From: Chloroflexota bacterium
GTDB taxonomy: Bacteria > Chloroflexota > Dehalococcoidia > JABGRK01
DNA: 64,000 nt
Reading direction: 5' to 3'
Assembly: GCA_018648325.1 (NCBI GenBank)
Contig: JABGRK010000011.1
Location: 147,578 to 211,577, forward strand
Position numbers and translations under genes: made by a program. The notes under the pieces are model-generated. The model was not told where the DNA came from, made no database searches, and saw only the letters and a program-made list of their open reading frames with translations. Below, in pieces: positions 45,173 to 54,115 of the stretch (positions are counted from its first letter, which is position 1; the number at the start of each line of letters is the position of its first letter).

Positions 45173-45661
45173 ATGGCAAAGGGATTTAATCCCCCAAAAA
45201 AAGATAATAAAGACGAAGAAACAGTAACTATACACGGTGTAGAGGTCAAAAAAGATCAGGAAGAATACACCGATCTGCTGGGTCGTAAGATGAAGGTTGA
45301 CAAGAGCAAGAAAGCTTCAGAGGCCCGCCATCGTACCAGTCAGGATGTGGATGTAGCCAAGCAAAAGGGCGTTGAGATGGAAAAAACCGCCAGTGGATAT
45401 TGGCGGCCGGTACGCTCGGTAAGATGTTCAAGCTGTCAAGAGCGCGTTACTGTTCCCAAGGGCGCTGAAACGTTTGAGTGTCCTTTCTGCGGCATGCGCT
45501 ATCGCATTTCCTGGCCTACGCCGGATCAGCCCAGAGTTCGTGGAGCAGTGTGGGATGCAATGCCACCTGCCGGACTTACCTGGCCTAAAGGGTGGCCCGG
45601 TGAGCTCGACGACGATGGCAATCCCATCAAAAAAGATCCGTATGGCACAGGCAAAAAGTAA
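45173..45661 (+). CDS. zinc-ribbon protein in the AOR operon, unknown
   Basis: I do not recognise this 162-residue protein as a named family. The first 80 residues are highly charged and lysine-rich. A zinc ribbon follows (CSSCQERV, then CPFCGMRY 18 residues later), then a Trp/Pro-rich tail (WPTPDQP, PPAGLTWPKGWPGE). It lies between the four-cluster ferredoxin and the AOR-family enzyme with gaps of about 47 bases each. It may be a specific assembly or electron-transfer partner, but nothing in the sequence proves this. Confidence 0.7.
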   Translation: MAKGFNPPKKDNKDEETVTIHGVEVKKDQEEYTDLLGRKMKVDKSKKASEARHRTSQDVDVAKQKGVEMEKTASGYWRPVRSVRCSSCQERVTVPKGAETFECPFCGMRYRISWPTPDQPRVRGAVWDAMPPAGLTWPKGWPGELDDDGNPIKKDPYGTGKK

Positions 45662-45706
45662 ATATTTAATTAATAGAAACCTAATAAAAGGTGGAGTTTA
45701 TTTACT

Positions 45707-47608
45707 ATGACAATGAGTATTAGCAATCAGAAAATAGGTTATGTGAACCTGACCACCGGCGAGATCCGCAAAGAGTATATCACAGAGGATATGCGCAAGT
45801 TCCTTATCGGCAGCCGTGGTTTTAATATGTATCTTATGCATACGCTTACACCCAAGGGAATAGACGCCTTTGATCCCAGGAACTGGTGGTTTATTTCCTG
45901 CGGTGTGCTGGGTGGTATGCTTGTTCCGTCTTGTGGAAGAACGCAGGTATCGGGGCTATCTCCTCTCACAGGAGCAGTTGGTGACAGTAACATGGGCGGT
46001 TTTTTTGGTGTAGAGATGAGGTATTCCGGTTTTGATACCATAGCAGTTACCGGAAAAGCCGAAAAACCTGTTTATTTGTATGTGCATGATGATGAAATCG
46101 AGATATTGGATGCTAAATATATCTGGGGAACAGACACCTCGGATTGCATCGAGAGAATACGTGAAAAGCACAAGGATGCAGATATCAGCGCAGCGATGAT
46201 AGGCCAGGCGGGTGAAAACCTGGTCAGATACGCCAACGTCAGGACCGGCCTTAAATCATCGGCTGGTAGAACTGGCATGGGCGCACTTATGGGTTCCAAG
46301 AACCTGAAGTGTGTTGCCGCCAGAGGAACACAGGATCTACCGCTTCATCAGCCTGAAGAGGCGTTGGCTAACTGGAAATCCGAGGTTGCCAAGGCCAGAG
46401 AGCGCCGCATGGTAAAAACACTTCTGCGGTTTGGTAAAGGTATCTATTTCGGTAATACCAACACCGTTGGCCTGATCAGGGCCTATAACTTTAAACAGAA
46501 CCAGATGCTATATGCAGATGATCTTGAAGTAGAGTCCATGGACAGGTACACCGTTGGTCGCGAGGCCTGTTACGGTTGCCAGATTCACTGTCGTCACAGG
46601 TGGAAGGTGCCGGAGGGCCCGTATAAAGGACACTACGGCGTTGGTCCCGAGTACACATCGCTTGGTTCCATGGGAACTGAGATCGGTAACGTTAAAATGG
46701 ATGTGTGTCTGGCCGCTGACGACCTTGTAAACAAATGGGGTGTCGACAACCTTGAGGCCGGTAGTATGATCGGCTGGGCCATGGAGCTTTATGAGCTTGG
46801 AATACTAACCAAAGAAGATACCGGCGGGCTTGACCTCAAGTGGGGCGACCCCGAGGTTATATATGAGCTGGTCAGACAGATAACCTTTAGAGAGGGTTTG
46901 GGTGATATACTTGCCGAAGGCCCCTTAAGAGCTGCCGAGAAAATCGGCAAAAACTCTGCTTACTACCTGGTACAGGTAAAAGGTATGAGCAACCTGCAGT
47001 CAGATGAGCGCCCAACACCGTCTCTGGCATTGAACGTGGCTGTTGCCACACGTGGTTCCGATCACCTGCGTGGTCGTCCCGTACCGGACCTGTTCGGTTT
47101 ACCGAAGGATGTTCTTGAGAGAATGTATGGCGGTGAGCAGACAACCGACTTTAACTCCTACATGGGTAAACCCAGAATGGTGTGGCATCATGAGATATCA
47201 GCCGCCACGCATGACACCATAGGTAACTGTGGTATGGGTGGACAGCCGGATATGCCTTACACACTTAAGATCAACACAGGTCTTGAGCTAAGCAACGAAG
47301 AGATGTGGACCATCGGTGAGAGAATCCATATAATTGAGCGCTTGTTTAACAAGAGCCGTGGATTTGGCAGAAAAGATGATCACCTAGCCGATCGTTACTA
47401 TGACGTACCCACAACTATGGGTATGCCTAAGGCAAGGGGCAAGACCATTGACCGCGATAAGTTTGAAATCATGCTTGATGAGTTCTACGAGTTGCATGGT
47501 TGTGACAGCGAAGGCCATCCAACTAAAGAAACAATCAAACGTCTTGGCTTGGATAAAGAGCCGTCATATATCCTGGGAACTCCGGGCAAGGAGATCGAAC
47601 TTAAGTAA
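45707..47608 (+). CDS. aldehyde:ferredoxin oxidoreductase family tungsten/molybdenum enzyme
   Basis: This 633-residue AOR-family protein carries a bis-pterin tungsten or molybdenum cofactor and one [4Fe-4S] cluster. It starts with the family opening IGYVNLTTGEIRKE, has GRTGMGALMGSKNLKCVA (pterin contact), the cluster ligands in EACYGCQIHCRH, and a late cysteine in TIGNCGMGG. The family includes aldehyde oxidoreductases and the benzoyl-CoA reductase catalytic subunit BamB, and sequence alone does not settle which. The four-cluster ferredoxin in the operon fits either. A strong terminator follows 113 bases downstream. Confidence 0.88.
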   Translation: MTMSISNQKIGYVNLTTGEIRKEYITEDMRKFLIGSRGFNMYLMHTLTPKGIDAFDPRNWWFISCGVLGGMLVPSCGRTQVSGLSPLTGAVGDSNMGGFFGVEMRYSGFDTIAVTGKAEKPVYLYVHDDEIEILDAKYIWGTDTSDCIERIREKHKDADISAAMIGQAGENLVRYANVRTGLKSSAGRTGMGALMGSKNLKCVAARGTQDLPLHQPEEALANWKSEVAKARERRMVKTLLRFGKGIYFGNTNTVGLIRAYNFKQNQMLYADDLEVESMDRYTVGREACYGCQIHCRHRWKVPEGPYKGHYGVGPEYTSLGSMGTEIGNVKMDVCLAADDLVNKWGVDNLEAGSMIGWAMELYELGILTKEDTGGLDLKWGDPEVIYELVRQITFREGLGDILAEGPLRAAEKIGKNSAYYLVQVKGMSNLQSDERPTPSLALNVAVATRGSDHLRGRPVPDLFGLPKDVLERMYGGEQTTDFNSYMGKPRMVWHHEISAATHDTIGNCGMGGQPDMPYTLKINTGLELSNEEMWTIGERIHIIERLFNKSRGFGRKDDHLADRYYDVPTTMGMPKARGKTIDRDKFEIMLDEFYELHGCDSEGHPTKETIKRLGLDKEPSYILGTPGKEIELK

Positions 47609-47720
47609 AATACACAAGCAAGTACAAGTTGTAACATGAATCTATCCTGAAACAGGCCTTCATACAAATGGAGGGTGAGCTTTAAAATTAAGTAAGGATG
47701 TTATTGTATGTGACCCTATA

Positions 47721-47765
47721 AAAAGACTCTAGGTAACGTAAAGCTTCTAGAGTCTTTTTTATTTT
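47721..47765 (+). terminator. strong terminator between the AOR and Hdr/Fdh operons
   Basis: AAAAGACTCTAG (47721-47732) and CTAGAGTCTTTT (47747-47758) form a perfect 12-bp stem with a 14-base loop, followed by TTATTTT. It separates the AOR transcript from the next operon. No convincing promoter was found between it and 47830; TTGCAA at 47764 with TAAAAG is a weak candidate. Confidence 0.92.
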
Positions 47766-47829
47766 GCAATAATTGTTGGTTAAATTTAAAAGCGGCTTTG
47801 CTAGAGTTAGATCTAAAGGGTATAACGTA

Positions 47830-49134
47830 ATGGATAAAAAGTCGGTTATTGTTGTCGGCGGCGGAATAGCGGGAATACAGGCCAGTATCGATCTGGGTAG
47901 TATGGGCTACAAGGTTTATCTGGTCGAGAAAACGGCGGCCATTGGCGGTCGTATGGCTCAGTTGGACAAGACGTTTCCCACCAATGATTGCTCTATATGT
48001 ATACTTGCTCCCAAGATGATCGAATGCGTTCGCCATGAAAACGTTGAGCTTGTGACCTATGCCGAACTGCAAGATGTAAAACCCGACAAGTTCGGTGGCT
48101 ACAAAGTCAAGATTCTTAAAAAGCCCCGCTACGTAGATATTGATAAGTGCACCGGTTGTGAAGACTGCATAGCAAAATGCGCCACTAAAACAGCCAACGA
48201 ATTTAACCAGAAGATCGACCAAAGAAAAGCCATTTATATCCCGTTTGCACAGGCCGTTCCCCGCAAGGCCGTTATTGATGCCGAAATATGTCGCTATATC
48301 ATTAATGGTAAATGCGGACTGTGTGAAAAGGTGTGTCAGGCGGGTGCGATTGATTACAATCAAAAAGAAGAGATATTAGAGCTTGATGTTGGGGCCATTG
48401 TTTTGGCAACAGGCTTCGATCTGTACGACATATCGGCAATGAAGGAATATGGCTATGGCAGTATCAAAAACGTGATCACCGCCATGCAGTTTGAGCGCCT
48501 GATATGTGCCTCCGGTCCTACCAGCGGACATCTTGAGAGGCCGTCAGACAGCCAGATTCCCAAAAGGCTGGCCTTCATTCAGTGCGTTGGTTCGCGTGAC
48601 TGGCACAACAATCCGTATTGCTCCAGTGTTTGCTGTATGCACGCCACAAAAGAGGCAATACTAGCCAACGAGCATTACCCTGATCTAAAGCCCTACATCT
48701 TCTATACCGATATGCGTGCTGTGGGCAAGCGCTTCCAGGAATACGTGCAAAGAGCCCATGCGCAATACGACGTGGAATATATCAGAAGCCGCCCCTCAAA
48801 GATCATGGAGGATGAGGAAACCAAGAATCCGGTTATTTACTATGACGACACCGTCGAGCGTAAAGTAAAGCAGATGGAAGTCGATATGGTTGTTCTTTGT
48901 CAGGCGCTGGTGCCTTCTGCAAGCCATAAGGATATTTCCGATATTCTGGGCGTAGGGCTTGACGGTTGCGGCTTTATAAATGTACCGGACAAACTGTTTA
49001 ATCCCATGGATACGGACAAAGATGGGATATTTGCCTGTGGTTTCTGTCAGAGCCCGCAGGATATTCCTGATTCGGTTATTCAAGCCTCAGGATGCGCTGC
49101 CAGAGTAGCTGAATATCTGGCGGAGGTTAAGTAG
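47830..49134 (+). CDS. HdrA-like flavoprotein with iron-sulfur clusters, short form
   Basis: This 434-residue protein is of the HdrA/QmoA type. The FAD fold VIVVGGGIAGIQASIDLGSMGYKVYLVEK starts at residue 6. The HdrA-specific PTNDCSICILAPKMIECVRHENV follows, then ferredoxin-like cysteines (CTGCEDCIAKC and CGLCEKVCQAG) and CVGSRD with YCSSVCCMHATKEA. It lacks the N-terminal extension of full-length HdrA. ATG 47830 with AAAGGG upstream is the start; an upstream in-frame TTG is ignored. It opens a six-gene operon, with the next gene starting at the base after its stop. In bifurcating enzymes HdrA's flavin splits electron pairs. Confidence 0.86.
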   Translation: MDKKSVIVVGGGIAGIQASIDLGSMGYKVYLVEKTAAIGGRMAQLDKTFPTNDCSICILAPKMIECVRHENVELVTYAELQDVKPDKFGGYKVKILKKPRYVDIDKCTGCEDCIAKCATKTANEFNQKIDQRKAIYIPFAQAVPRKAVIDAEICRYIINGKCGLCEKVCQAGAIDYNQKEEILELDVGAIVLATGFDLYDISAMKEYGYGSIKNVITAMQFERLICASGPTSGHLERPSDSQIPKRLAFIQCVGSRDWHNNPYCSSVCCMHATKEAILANEHYPDLKPYIFYTDMRAVGKRFQEYVQRAHAQYDVEYIRSRPSKIMEDEETKNPVIYYDDTVERKVKQMEVDMVVLCQALVPSASHKDISDILGVGLDGCGFINVPDKLFNPMDTDKDGIFACGFCQSPQDIPDSVIQASGCAARVAEYLAEVK

Positions 49135-50838
49135 ATGTCAGATGCACGCGTAGGCGTTTTTGTTTGTCACTGCGGCACCAATATCGGAGGTGTGGTAGAT
49201 GTGTCCGCCGTGGCCCAGTATGCCAAAACACTGCCAAATGTGGTGTGGGCAGAAACCAACCTGTATACATGCTCCGAGGGCGGCCTCGCGTCTATCAGAG
49301 AAAAGATAGAAGAACATAAACTGAATCGAGTGGTGGTTGCTGCCTGTACCCCACGCACGCATGAGCCTCTGTTCAAAAATACCTGCGAAGAAGCAGGCTT
49401 GAACAGATATCTATTTGAGTTTGTTAATATCAGGGAGCATTGCTCCTGGATACATATGCAGGAAAAAGAAGATGCTACCCAGAAGGCCAAGGATCTGGTT
49501 GCCATGGGCATATCCAAGGTGCAGTACCTTGATCCTCAGCAGGAGTATGAGGGTGATGTTTTCGGATCGTCAATGGTCGTCGGCGGCGGCATTGCCGGCA
49601 TGACCTCGGCCTTAAGTCTGGCCAATCAGGGATACGAAGTACATCTGGTCGAGCGGGAAAATGAGCTTGGGGGTTTGCTTAAGGGAGTGCACAAGCTTTT
49701 TCCCACAAACGCAGATGCTCATAAAGTAATTACCCCTATAATTGACAAGGTAAAAGCCCATAAAAACATAAAACTTCACATGCCAGCCCTTATCAATGAC
49801 GTCAAGGGATTTATCGGCGATTTCGATATAACAATTGACGAAAATGGCGCAGACAGCGAGGTTAAAGTAGGAACGATCATTGTTGCTACCGGTGCGCAAG
49901 AGCTCAAGCCCGTTGGCTATCACCACTATGGTGAACTGGAAAATGTCGTTACTCAACTGGAACTTGAGGGCAGGCTCAAAAAAGATGAAAAGTGGCTTCA
50001 CCATATCAAAGGTATTGCCATAATTAACTGCGTTGGCTGCCGCAATGCCGAGAGATCGTATTGCTCAAGGTTCTGTTGCATGACCGCGGTCAAGAATGCG
50101 TGGATACTAAAAGAGGCCAATCCAAAATCCAGGGTTATCGTTTTACATCATGACCTGATGGCTTACGGCGTTGAGTTTGAGGAATACTACAGGAAGGCAA
50201 TGGAAGCCGGAGTACTGTTCCTTAGATATGACTTTGCGAATCCGCCTGAGGTTATCGGCAAGGATAAGGTCGAGCATGTCAAGATTCACGATGAGCTAAC
50301 CGATAGCCACCTTGATGTTGCCTGCGATCTGGTTGTTCTGACCACGCCGCTGGTTTCAGCCAGAGACAACGAGCCTGTTTCAAAGATGCTCAAAGTCCCT
50401 CTGGGTGATGGGATGTTCTTCCTCGAGGCACATGTTAAGCTGCGCCCGGTGGAATTTGCCACCGATGGTGTTTACATAGCTGGCTCGGCGCGCTGGCCTG
50501 TTGATATTGCCGAGAGTATATCGCAGGGTTATGCGGCAGCGGCAAAGGCTGCTATACCGATGAGCAGCGGCAAGATAAAGGTGGAAGCAATAACATCATA
50601 CGTAAATATAGAGCAGTGCGTTGCCTGCGGGACATGCATGCTGGCATGCCCGTTTAGCGCAATTACCGTAATGGACAGTGATGGCAGAGTCCACGCTCAG
50701 GTAAACGAAGCCATGTGCAAAGGCTGCGGAACGTGTGTGGCAACCTGTCCGTCCGGCGCCATACAACAAAAGGGTTGTACCGATCAACAAATCCTGTCCA
50801 TGATAAACACTCTTGCGGAGGTTGGTGGAATTGAGTAA
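49135..50838 (+). CDS. second HdrA-like flavoprotein, long form
   Basis: This 567-residue HdrA/QmoB-like subunit has an N-terminal domain (VGVFVCHCGTNIGGVVDV, VVVAACTPRTHEPLF) and an FAD fold (MVVGGGIAGMTSALSLANQGYEVHLVERENELGG). CVGCRNAERSYCSRFCCMTAVKNA comes next, and a C-terminal two-cluster ferredoxin (CVACGTCMLACPFSA, CKGCGTCVATCPSGA) closes it. It differs from the preceding short HdrA and is likely to pair with it as QmoA and QmoB do. It overlaps the MvhD-like gene by eight bases, and a fused HdrA-MvhD is known in QmoB, so these two genes may equal a split QmoB. Confidence 0.87.
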   Translation: MSDARVGVFVCHCGTNIGGVVDVSAVAQYAKTLPNVVWAETNLYTCSEGGLASIREKIEEHKLNRVVVAACTPRTHEPLFKNTCEEAGLNRYLFEFVNIREHCSWIHMQEKEDATQKAKDLVAMGISKVQYLDPQQEYEGDVFGSSMVVGGGIAGMTSALSLANQGYEVHLVERENELGGLLKGVHKLFPTNADAHKVITPIIDKVKAHKNIKLHMPALINDVKGFIGDFDITIDENGADSEVKVGTIIVATGAQELKPVGYHHYGELENVVTQLELEGRLKKDEKWLHHIKGIAIINCVGCRNAERSYCSRFCCMTAVKNAWILKEANPKSRVIVLHHDLMAYGVEFEEYYRKAMEAGVLFLRYDFANPPEVIGKDKVEHVKIHDELTDSHLDVACDLVVLTTPLVSARDNEPVSKMLKVPLGDGMFFLEAHVKLRPVEFATDGVYIAGSARWPVDIAESISQGYAAAAKAAIPMSSGKIKVEAITSYVNIEQCVACGTCMLACPFSAITVMDSDGRVHAQVNEAMCKGCGTCVATCPSGAIQQKGCTDQQILSMINTLAEVGGIE

Positions 50839-51271
50839 CAACGGTTTTCAGCCCAAATTACTTGCCTTTTGCTGCAATTGGTGTTCATATGCCGGCGCCG
50901 ATCTGGCCGGTGTATCACGGCTGCAAATGCCGCACAATCTACGAGTGATCCGTGTTATGTGCTCAGGCCGCGTCTCGCCCGAATGGGTTATAAAGGCGCT
51001 GTCTTCCGGCATGGATGGTGTTATGGTTCTTGGTTGTCATATCGGCGACTGCCATTACATCGACGGAAACCATCGTACTAAAAAACGTTTTGCTATTCTG
51101 GCAAAACTTCTGGGTACAATGGGCATAAATCCAAACAGGCTGTATCTGGATTGGGTCTCCGCATCAGAGGGAGTCAAATTCCAGGACGTGGTTATCAAAT
51201 TCGTTGACCGTATAAAAGAACTGGGACCAACCCCTATCGGTGCTTATCAAGGAGTAAAGGTTGATAGATAA
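50831..51271 (+). CDS. mvhD: MvhD-like [2Fe-2S] subunit
   Basis: This 146-residue protein is of the methyl-viologen-reducing hydrogenase delta family: KLLAFCCNWCSYAGADLAG, IRVMCSGRVSPEWVIKAL and GVMVLGCHIGDCHY. It carries a [2Fe-2S] cluster that links an electron-input enzyme to HdrA; in methanogens either hydrogenase or formate dehydrogenase docks here. I chose TTG 50831, with GGAGGT eight bases upstream inside the previous gene. All cysteines are ordinary codons, unlike selenocysteine-bearing BamF relatives. Confidence 0.9.
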   Translation: MSNNGFQPKLLAFCCNWCSYAGADLAGVSRLQMPHNLRVIRVMCSGRVSPEWVIKALSSGMDGVMVLGCHIGDCHYIDGNHRTKKRFAILAKLLGTMGINPNRLYLDWVSASEGVKFQDVVIKFVDRIKELGPTPIGAYQGVKVDR

Positions 51272-52061
51272 GGTTCGCCAATTAGTAGTTGATTTACTAG
51301 ACAGTGGAAGAGCAGATGCTGTTCTGGCTTTGGCTAATGTTCATGCCAATGTTCAGCCATATCTGTATAAGAAGGGCGATAGTCTGGACAGTCTTGCCCT
51401 GTGGCCAAAGTACTCCATGGGCCCGATACTTAAGTCTATCCAGGCCGCACAACCGGATATGAAGCTGGCAGTAGTGGCCAGAGGCTGTGATGACAGGGCG
51501 CTGGTTGAACTGGCAAAAAGAGGCCAGATTGATCTCAATAACGTTCAAATCATAGGGCTGGCGTGCACTGCAGACGAGGCCACTGAGTGTGAGTGTGCAA
51601 ATCCCTATCCGGCAAACATAGATGTTGGAAATAAGGTTGACGGCGTTGCATCTACTGATCTGCTTGCCGAGCTTAAAGGCAAGAGTTACGATGATCGTTT
51701 GATCTTCTGGAAACAGGCCTTTGACAAGTGCATTAAATGCTACGGTTGCCGTAATGCCTGTCCGCTTTGTATATGCGAGGAATGTATTTTAGAAGATGAT
51801 TCATGGGTCAAAGCTGGTGAGATACCGCCACCGTTTCCCATATTCCATCTTATCAGGGCATATCACTTGAGCGACAAGTGTGTTGAGTGTGGCGAGTGCC
51901 AGAATTCCTGCCCTATGGATATTCCGCTTACATCGCTGTACGCCCTTATCAGAAACGAGTTCAACGAATTGTTTGACTATATACCCGGCGCAGAAATTGA
52001 TCGCAAGTCGCCACTGGTGACATCACTGGAGGAAGATCCAATTCGGGAGGAGACAGCTTGA
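51261..52061 (+). CDS. FdhB/FrhB-like iron-sulfur subunit
   Basis: This 266-residue protein is related to the beta subunit of F420-dependent formate dehydrogenase and hydrogenase. It has an N-terminal alpha/beta domain (KLAVVARGCDDRALVELAKRG, IGLACT) and cysteine sets CIKCYGCRNACPLCICEEC and CVECGECQNSCPMDIPLTS. The first set is the FrhB-type cysteine-dense motif. It overlaps mvhD by 11 bases and the formate dehydrogenase by four. It probably channels electrons between the formate dehydrogenase catalytic subunit and MvhD/HdrA. Whether it binds FAD or a deazaflavin is not visible. The start is TTG after AAGGAG. Confidence 0.83.
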   Translation: MIDKVRQLVVDLLDSGRADAVLALANVHANVQPYLYKKGDSLDSLALWPKYSMGPILKSIQAAQPDMKLAVVARGCDDRALVELAKRGQIDLNNVQIIGLACTADEATECECANPYPANIDVGNKVDGVASTDLLAELKGKSYDDRLIFWKQAFDKCIKCYGCRNACPLCICEECILEDDSWVKAGEIPPPFPIFHLIRAYHLSDKCVECGECQNSCPMDIPLTSLYALIRNEFNELFDYIPGAEIDRKSPLVTSLEEDPIREETA

Positions 52062-54094
52062 ACTGCGATTTTGTATTAACAACCTGTCCTTATTGCGGCT
52101 GCGGCTGTAACTTCTACCTTCAGGTCATCGATGGCAAGGCTGTGGGAGTCGTGCCGTGCAAAACCCATCCCGTAAGCAAGGGTACGCTGTGTATCAAGGG
52201 CTGGAATGCCCATCAGTTCGTACACGATGAAAAAAGGCTGACCAAACCGCTTATCAAGAAAAGTGGAAGGTTTGAAGAAGTCAGCTGGGATGAGGCGCTG
52301 GATTATACCGCAAAGCGTATGCTTGAGATTAAAGAAAAAACCGGGCCAGACTCTTTTGGATTTTTGAGCTCGGCTAAGTGCACCAATGAAGAAAACTACC
52401 TGCTGATGAAATTATCAAGGGGGGTAATGGGCACAAACAACGTAGATCATTGTGCCCGGCTCTGACATTCACCAACGGTGGCCGGTCTGGTCGCCTCCTT
52501 TGGCAGCGGTGCAATGACCAACTCGATTGACGAGTTTGAGGATGCCGATTGTATTCTGATCACAGGTTCCAATACAACGGAAAACCATCCGCTTATAGCT
52601 AACAGAATACTGCGCGCACAAGAAAAAGGCGCCAAAGTTATCGTGATCGATCCCCGCAAAACGCAAATAGGCGACCTTGCAGATATTTATGCACGTCAAA
52701 ACCTGGGCAGTGACGTTGCATGGTTGAACGGTCTGATAAACGTGATCATTTCCGAAGGCTGGTACGACAAAGAGTTTGTCTCAGGTCGTACCGAGGGCTT
52801 TGAAGAGCTCAAAGCCAAGGTTGCCGATTATACCCCGGACAAGATAGAGCAGATTTCCGGCATACCGGCAGCTACTATCAAGCAGATCGCCGAAGCATAT
52901 GCCAAAGCTGAAAACGGGTCCATTGTATATTGCATGGGCATAACCCAGCACATAAGCGGCACAGATAACGTTATGTCACTGGCAAATCTGGCCATGGTTA
53001 CCGGCAACGTGGGCAAAAGAAGCACCGGCGTTAACCCGCTCAGAGGTCAGAACAACGTGCAGGGCGCCTGCGACTTAGGAGCGCTACCCAACGTGTTTAC
53101 CGGCTATCAGGCAGTTATTAATGACGAACTGCGCGCCAAGTTTGAAAAAGCGTGGGGTGTGAAGCTGGACGGCAAGGTGGGCCAGACCATCATGGAAATG
53201 ATGAACAACGCGCATGATGGCAAACTTGCGGGTATGTACGTCATGGCCGAAAACCCAATGCTATCTGATCCTGACATAAATCATGTACGTGAAGCCCTTG
53301 AAAACCTTGACTTTTTAGTAGTGCAGGACATATTTATGACCGAGACTGCCCAGCTTGCAGATGTGGTGCTGCCGGGCACAACTTATGCCGAAAAAGACGG
53401 CACAATTACCAATACCGATCGCACCGTGCAGAGATGTCGCAAAGCGATCGAGCCCATAGGTGACAGTAAGCCAGACTGGGAGATACTCGCGCTGCTGGGC
53501 CAGAAGATGGGTATCAGCAATTTCGACTACAACTCGCCTGAGGATGTGTACAAAGAGATCATGGCCGTTACACCTATTTACGCAGGCATCAGCTATGAGC
53601 GTATCGAAAACGAAACCTTGCACTGGCCATGTCCAACCGCCGATCATCCCGGAACCTTGTTCCTGCATAGCGGCACCTTCTCACGCGGCTTGGGTGCGCT
53701 AAAAAGTATTGACTACAGAGAACCGGCCGAGATGCCGGATAATGATTACCCGATGCAACTGACCACCGGCAGAATGATGTTCCATTTCCATACCGGAACC
53801 ATGACCAGAAACTCACCAGCTTTACATAAAGAAGTCAAGGAATCCTATGTCGAGGTCAATCCGTCCGATGCAAAAGAGCAGGGCATAGTTGAGGATGAGA
53901 AGATCTCAATTGCTTCACGTCGGGGCCAGATTGAGGCAAAGGCCAGGATAACCAATAAAGTTGGCAGGGGAGTGGTGTTTATCCCGTTCCACTTTGTGGA
54001 GGGTGCGGCAAATGTGCTCACAAACCCTGCACTTGATCCCGTGGCCAAAATACCTGAATATAAGGTTTGCGCAGTTAAGGTAGAAAAAATCTAA
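52058..54094 (+). CDS. fdhA: formate dehydrogenase catalytic subunit, selenoprotein
   Basis: This is one reading frame of 678 residues in which UGA at 52463-52465 is read as selenocysteine (residue 136). The context is DHCARL-Sec-HSPTVAGL, directly comparable with the active site of E. coli FdhF (CARV-Sec-HGPSVAG). The N-terminus has the [4Fe-4S] motif CPYCGCGCNF. The later part has the molybdopterin-dinucleotide domains (LITGSNTTENHPLIANRI, VIDPRKTQIGDLAD, GVNPLRGQNNVQGACDLG, MQLTTGRMMFHFHTGTMTRNSP). It oxidises formate or reduces CO2 with a molybdenum or tungsten cofactor. The start is TTG overlapping the previous gene by four bases. Annotation tools that stop at UGA would split it. Confidence 0.95.
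52466..52510 (+). promoter_or_regulatory. bacterial SECIS hairpin directing selenocysteine at UGA 52463
   Basis: Just after UGA, GGTGGCC (52477-52483) pairs with GGTCGCC (52489-52495) around the loop GGTCT (52484-52488). The GGUCU apical loop lies 18 bases after the UGA, as in E. coli fdhF, where SelB contacts it. The stem has two G-U pairs. Confidence 0.88.
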
Positions 54095-54115
54095 AGCTAA
54101 AAGAGGAGTGTTTTA

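Noticed and set aside
47773-47829. Upstream in-frame start for the first HdrA-like gene
   Set aside because: The extension precedes the conserved FAD-binding start, and ATG 47830 has AAAGGG at good spacing.
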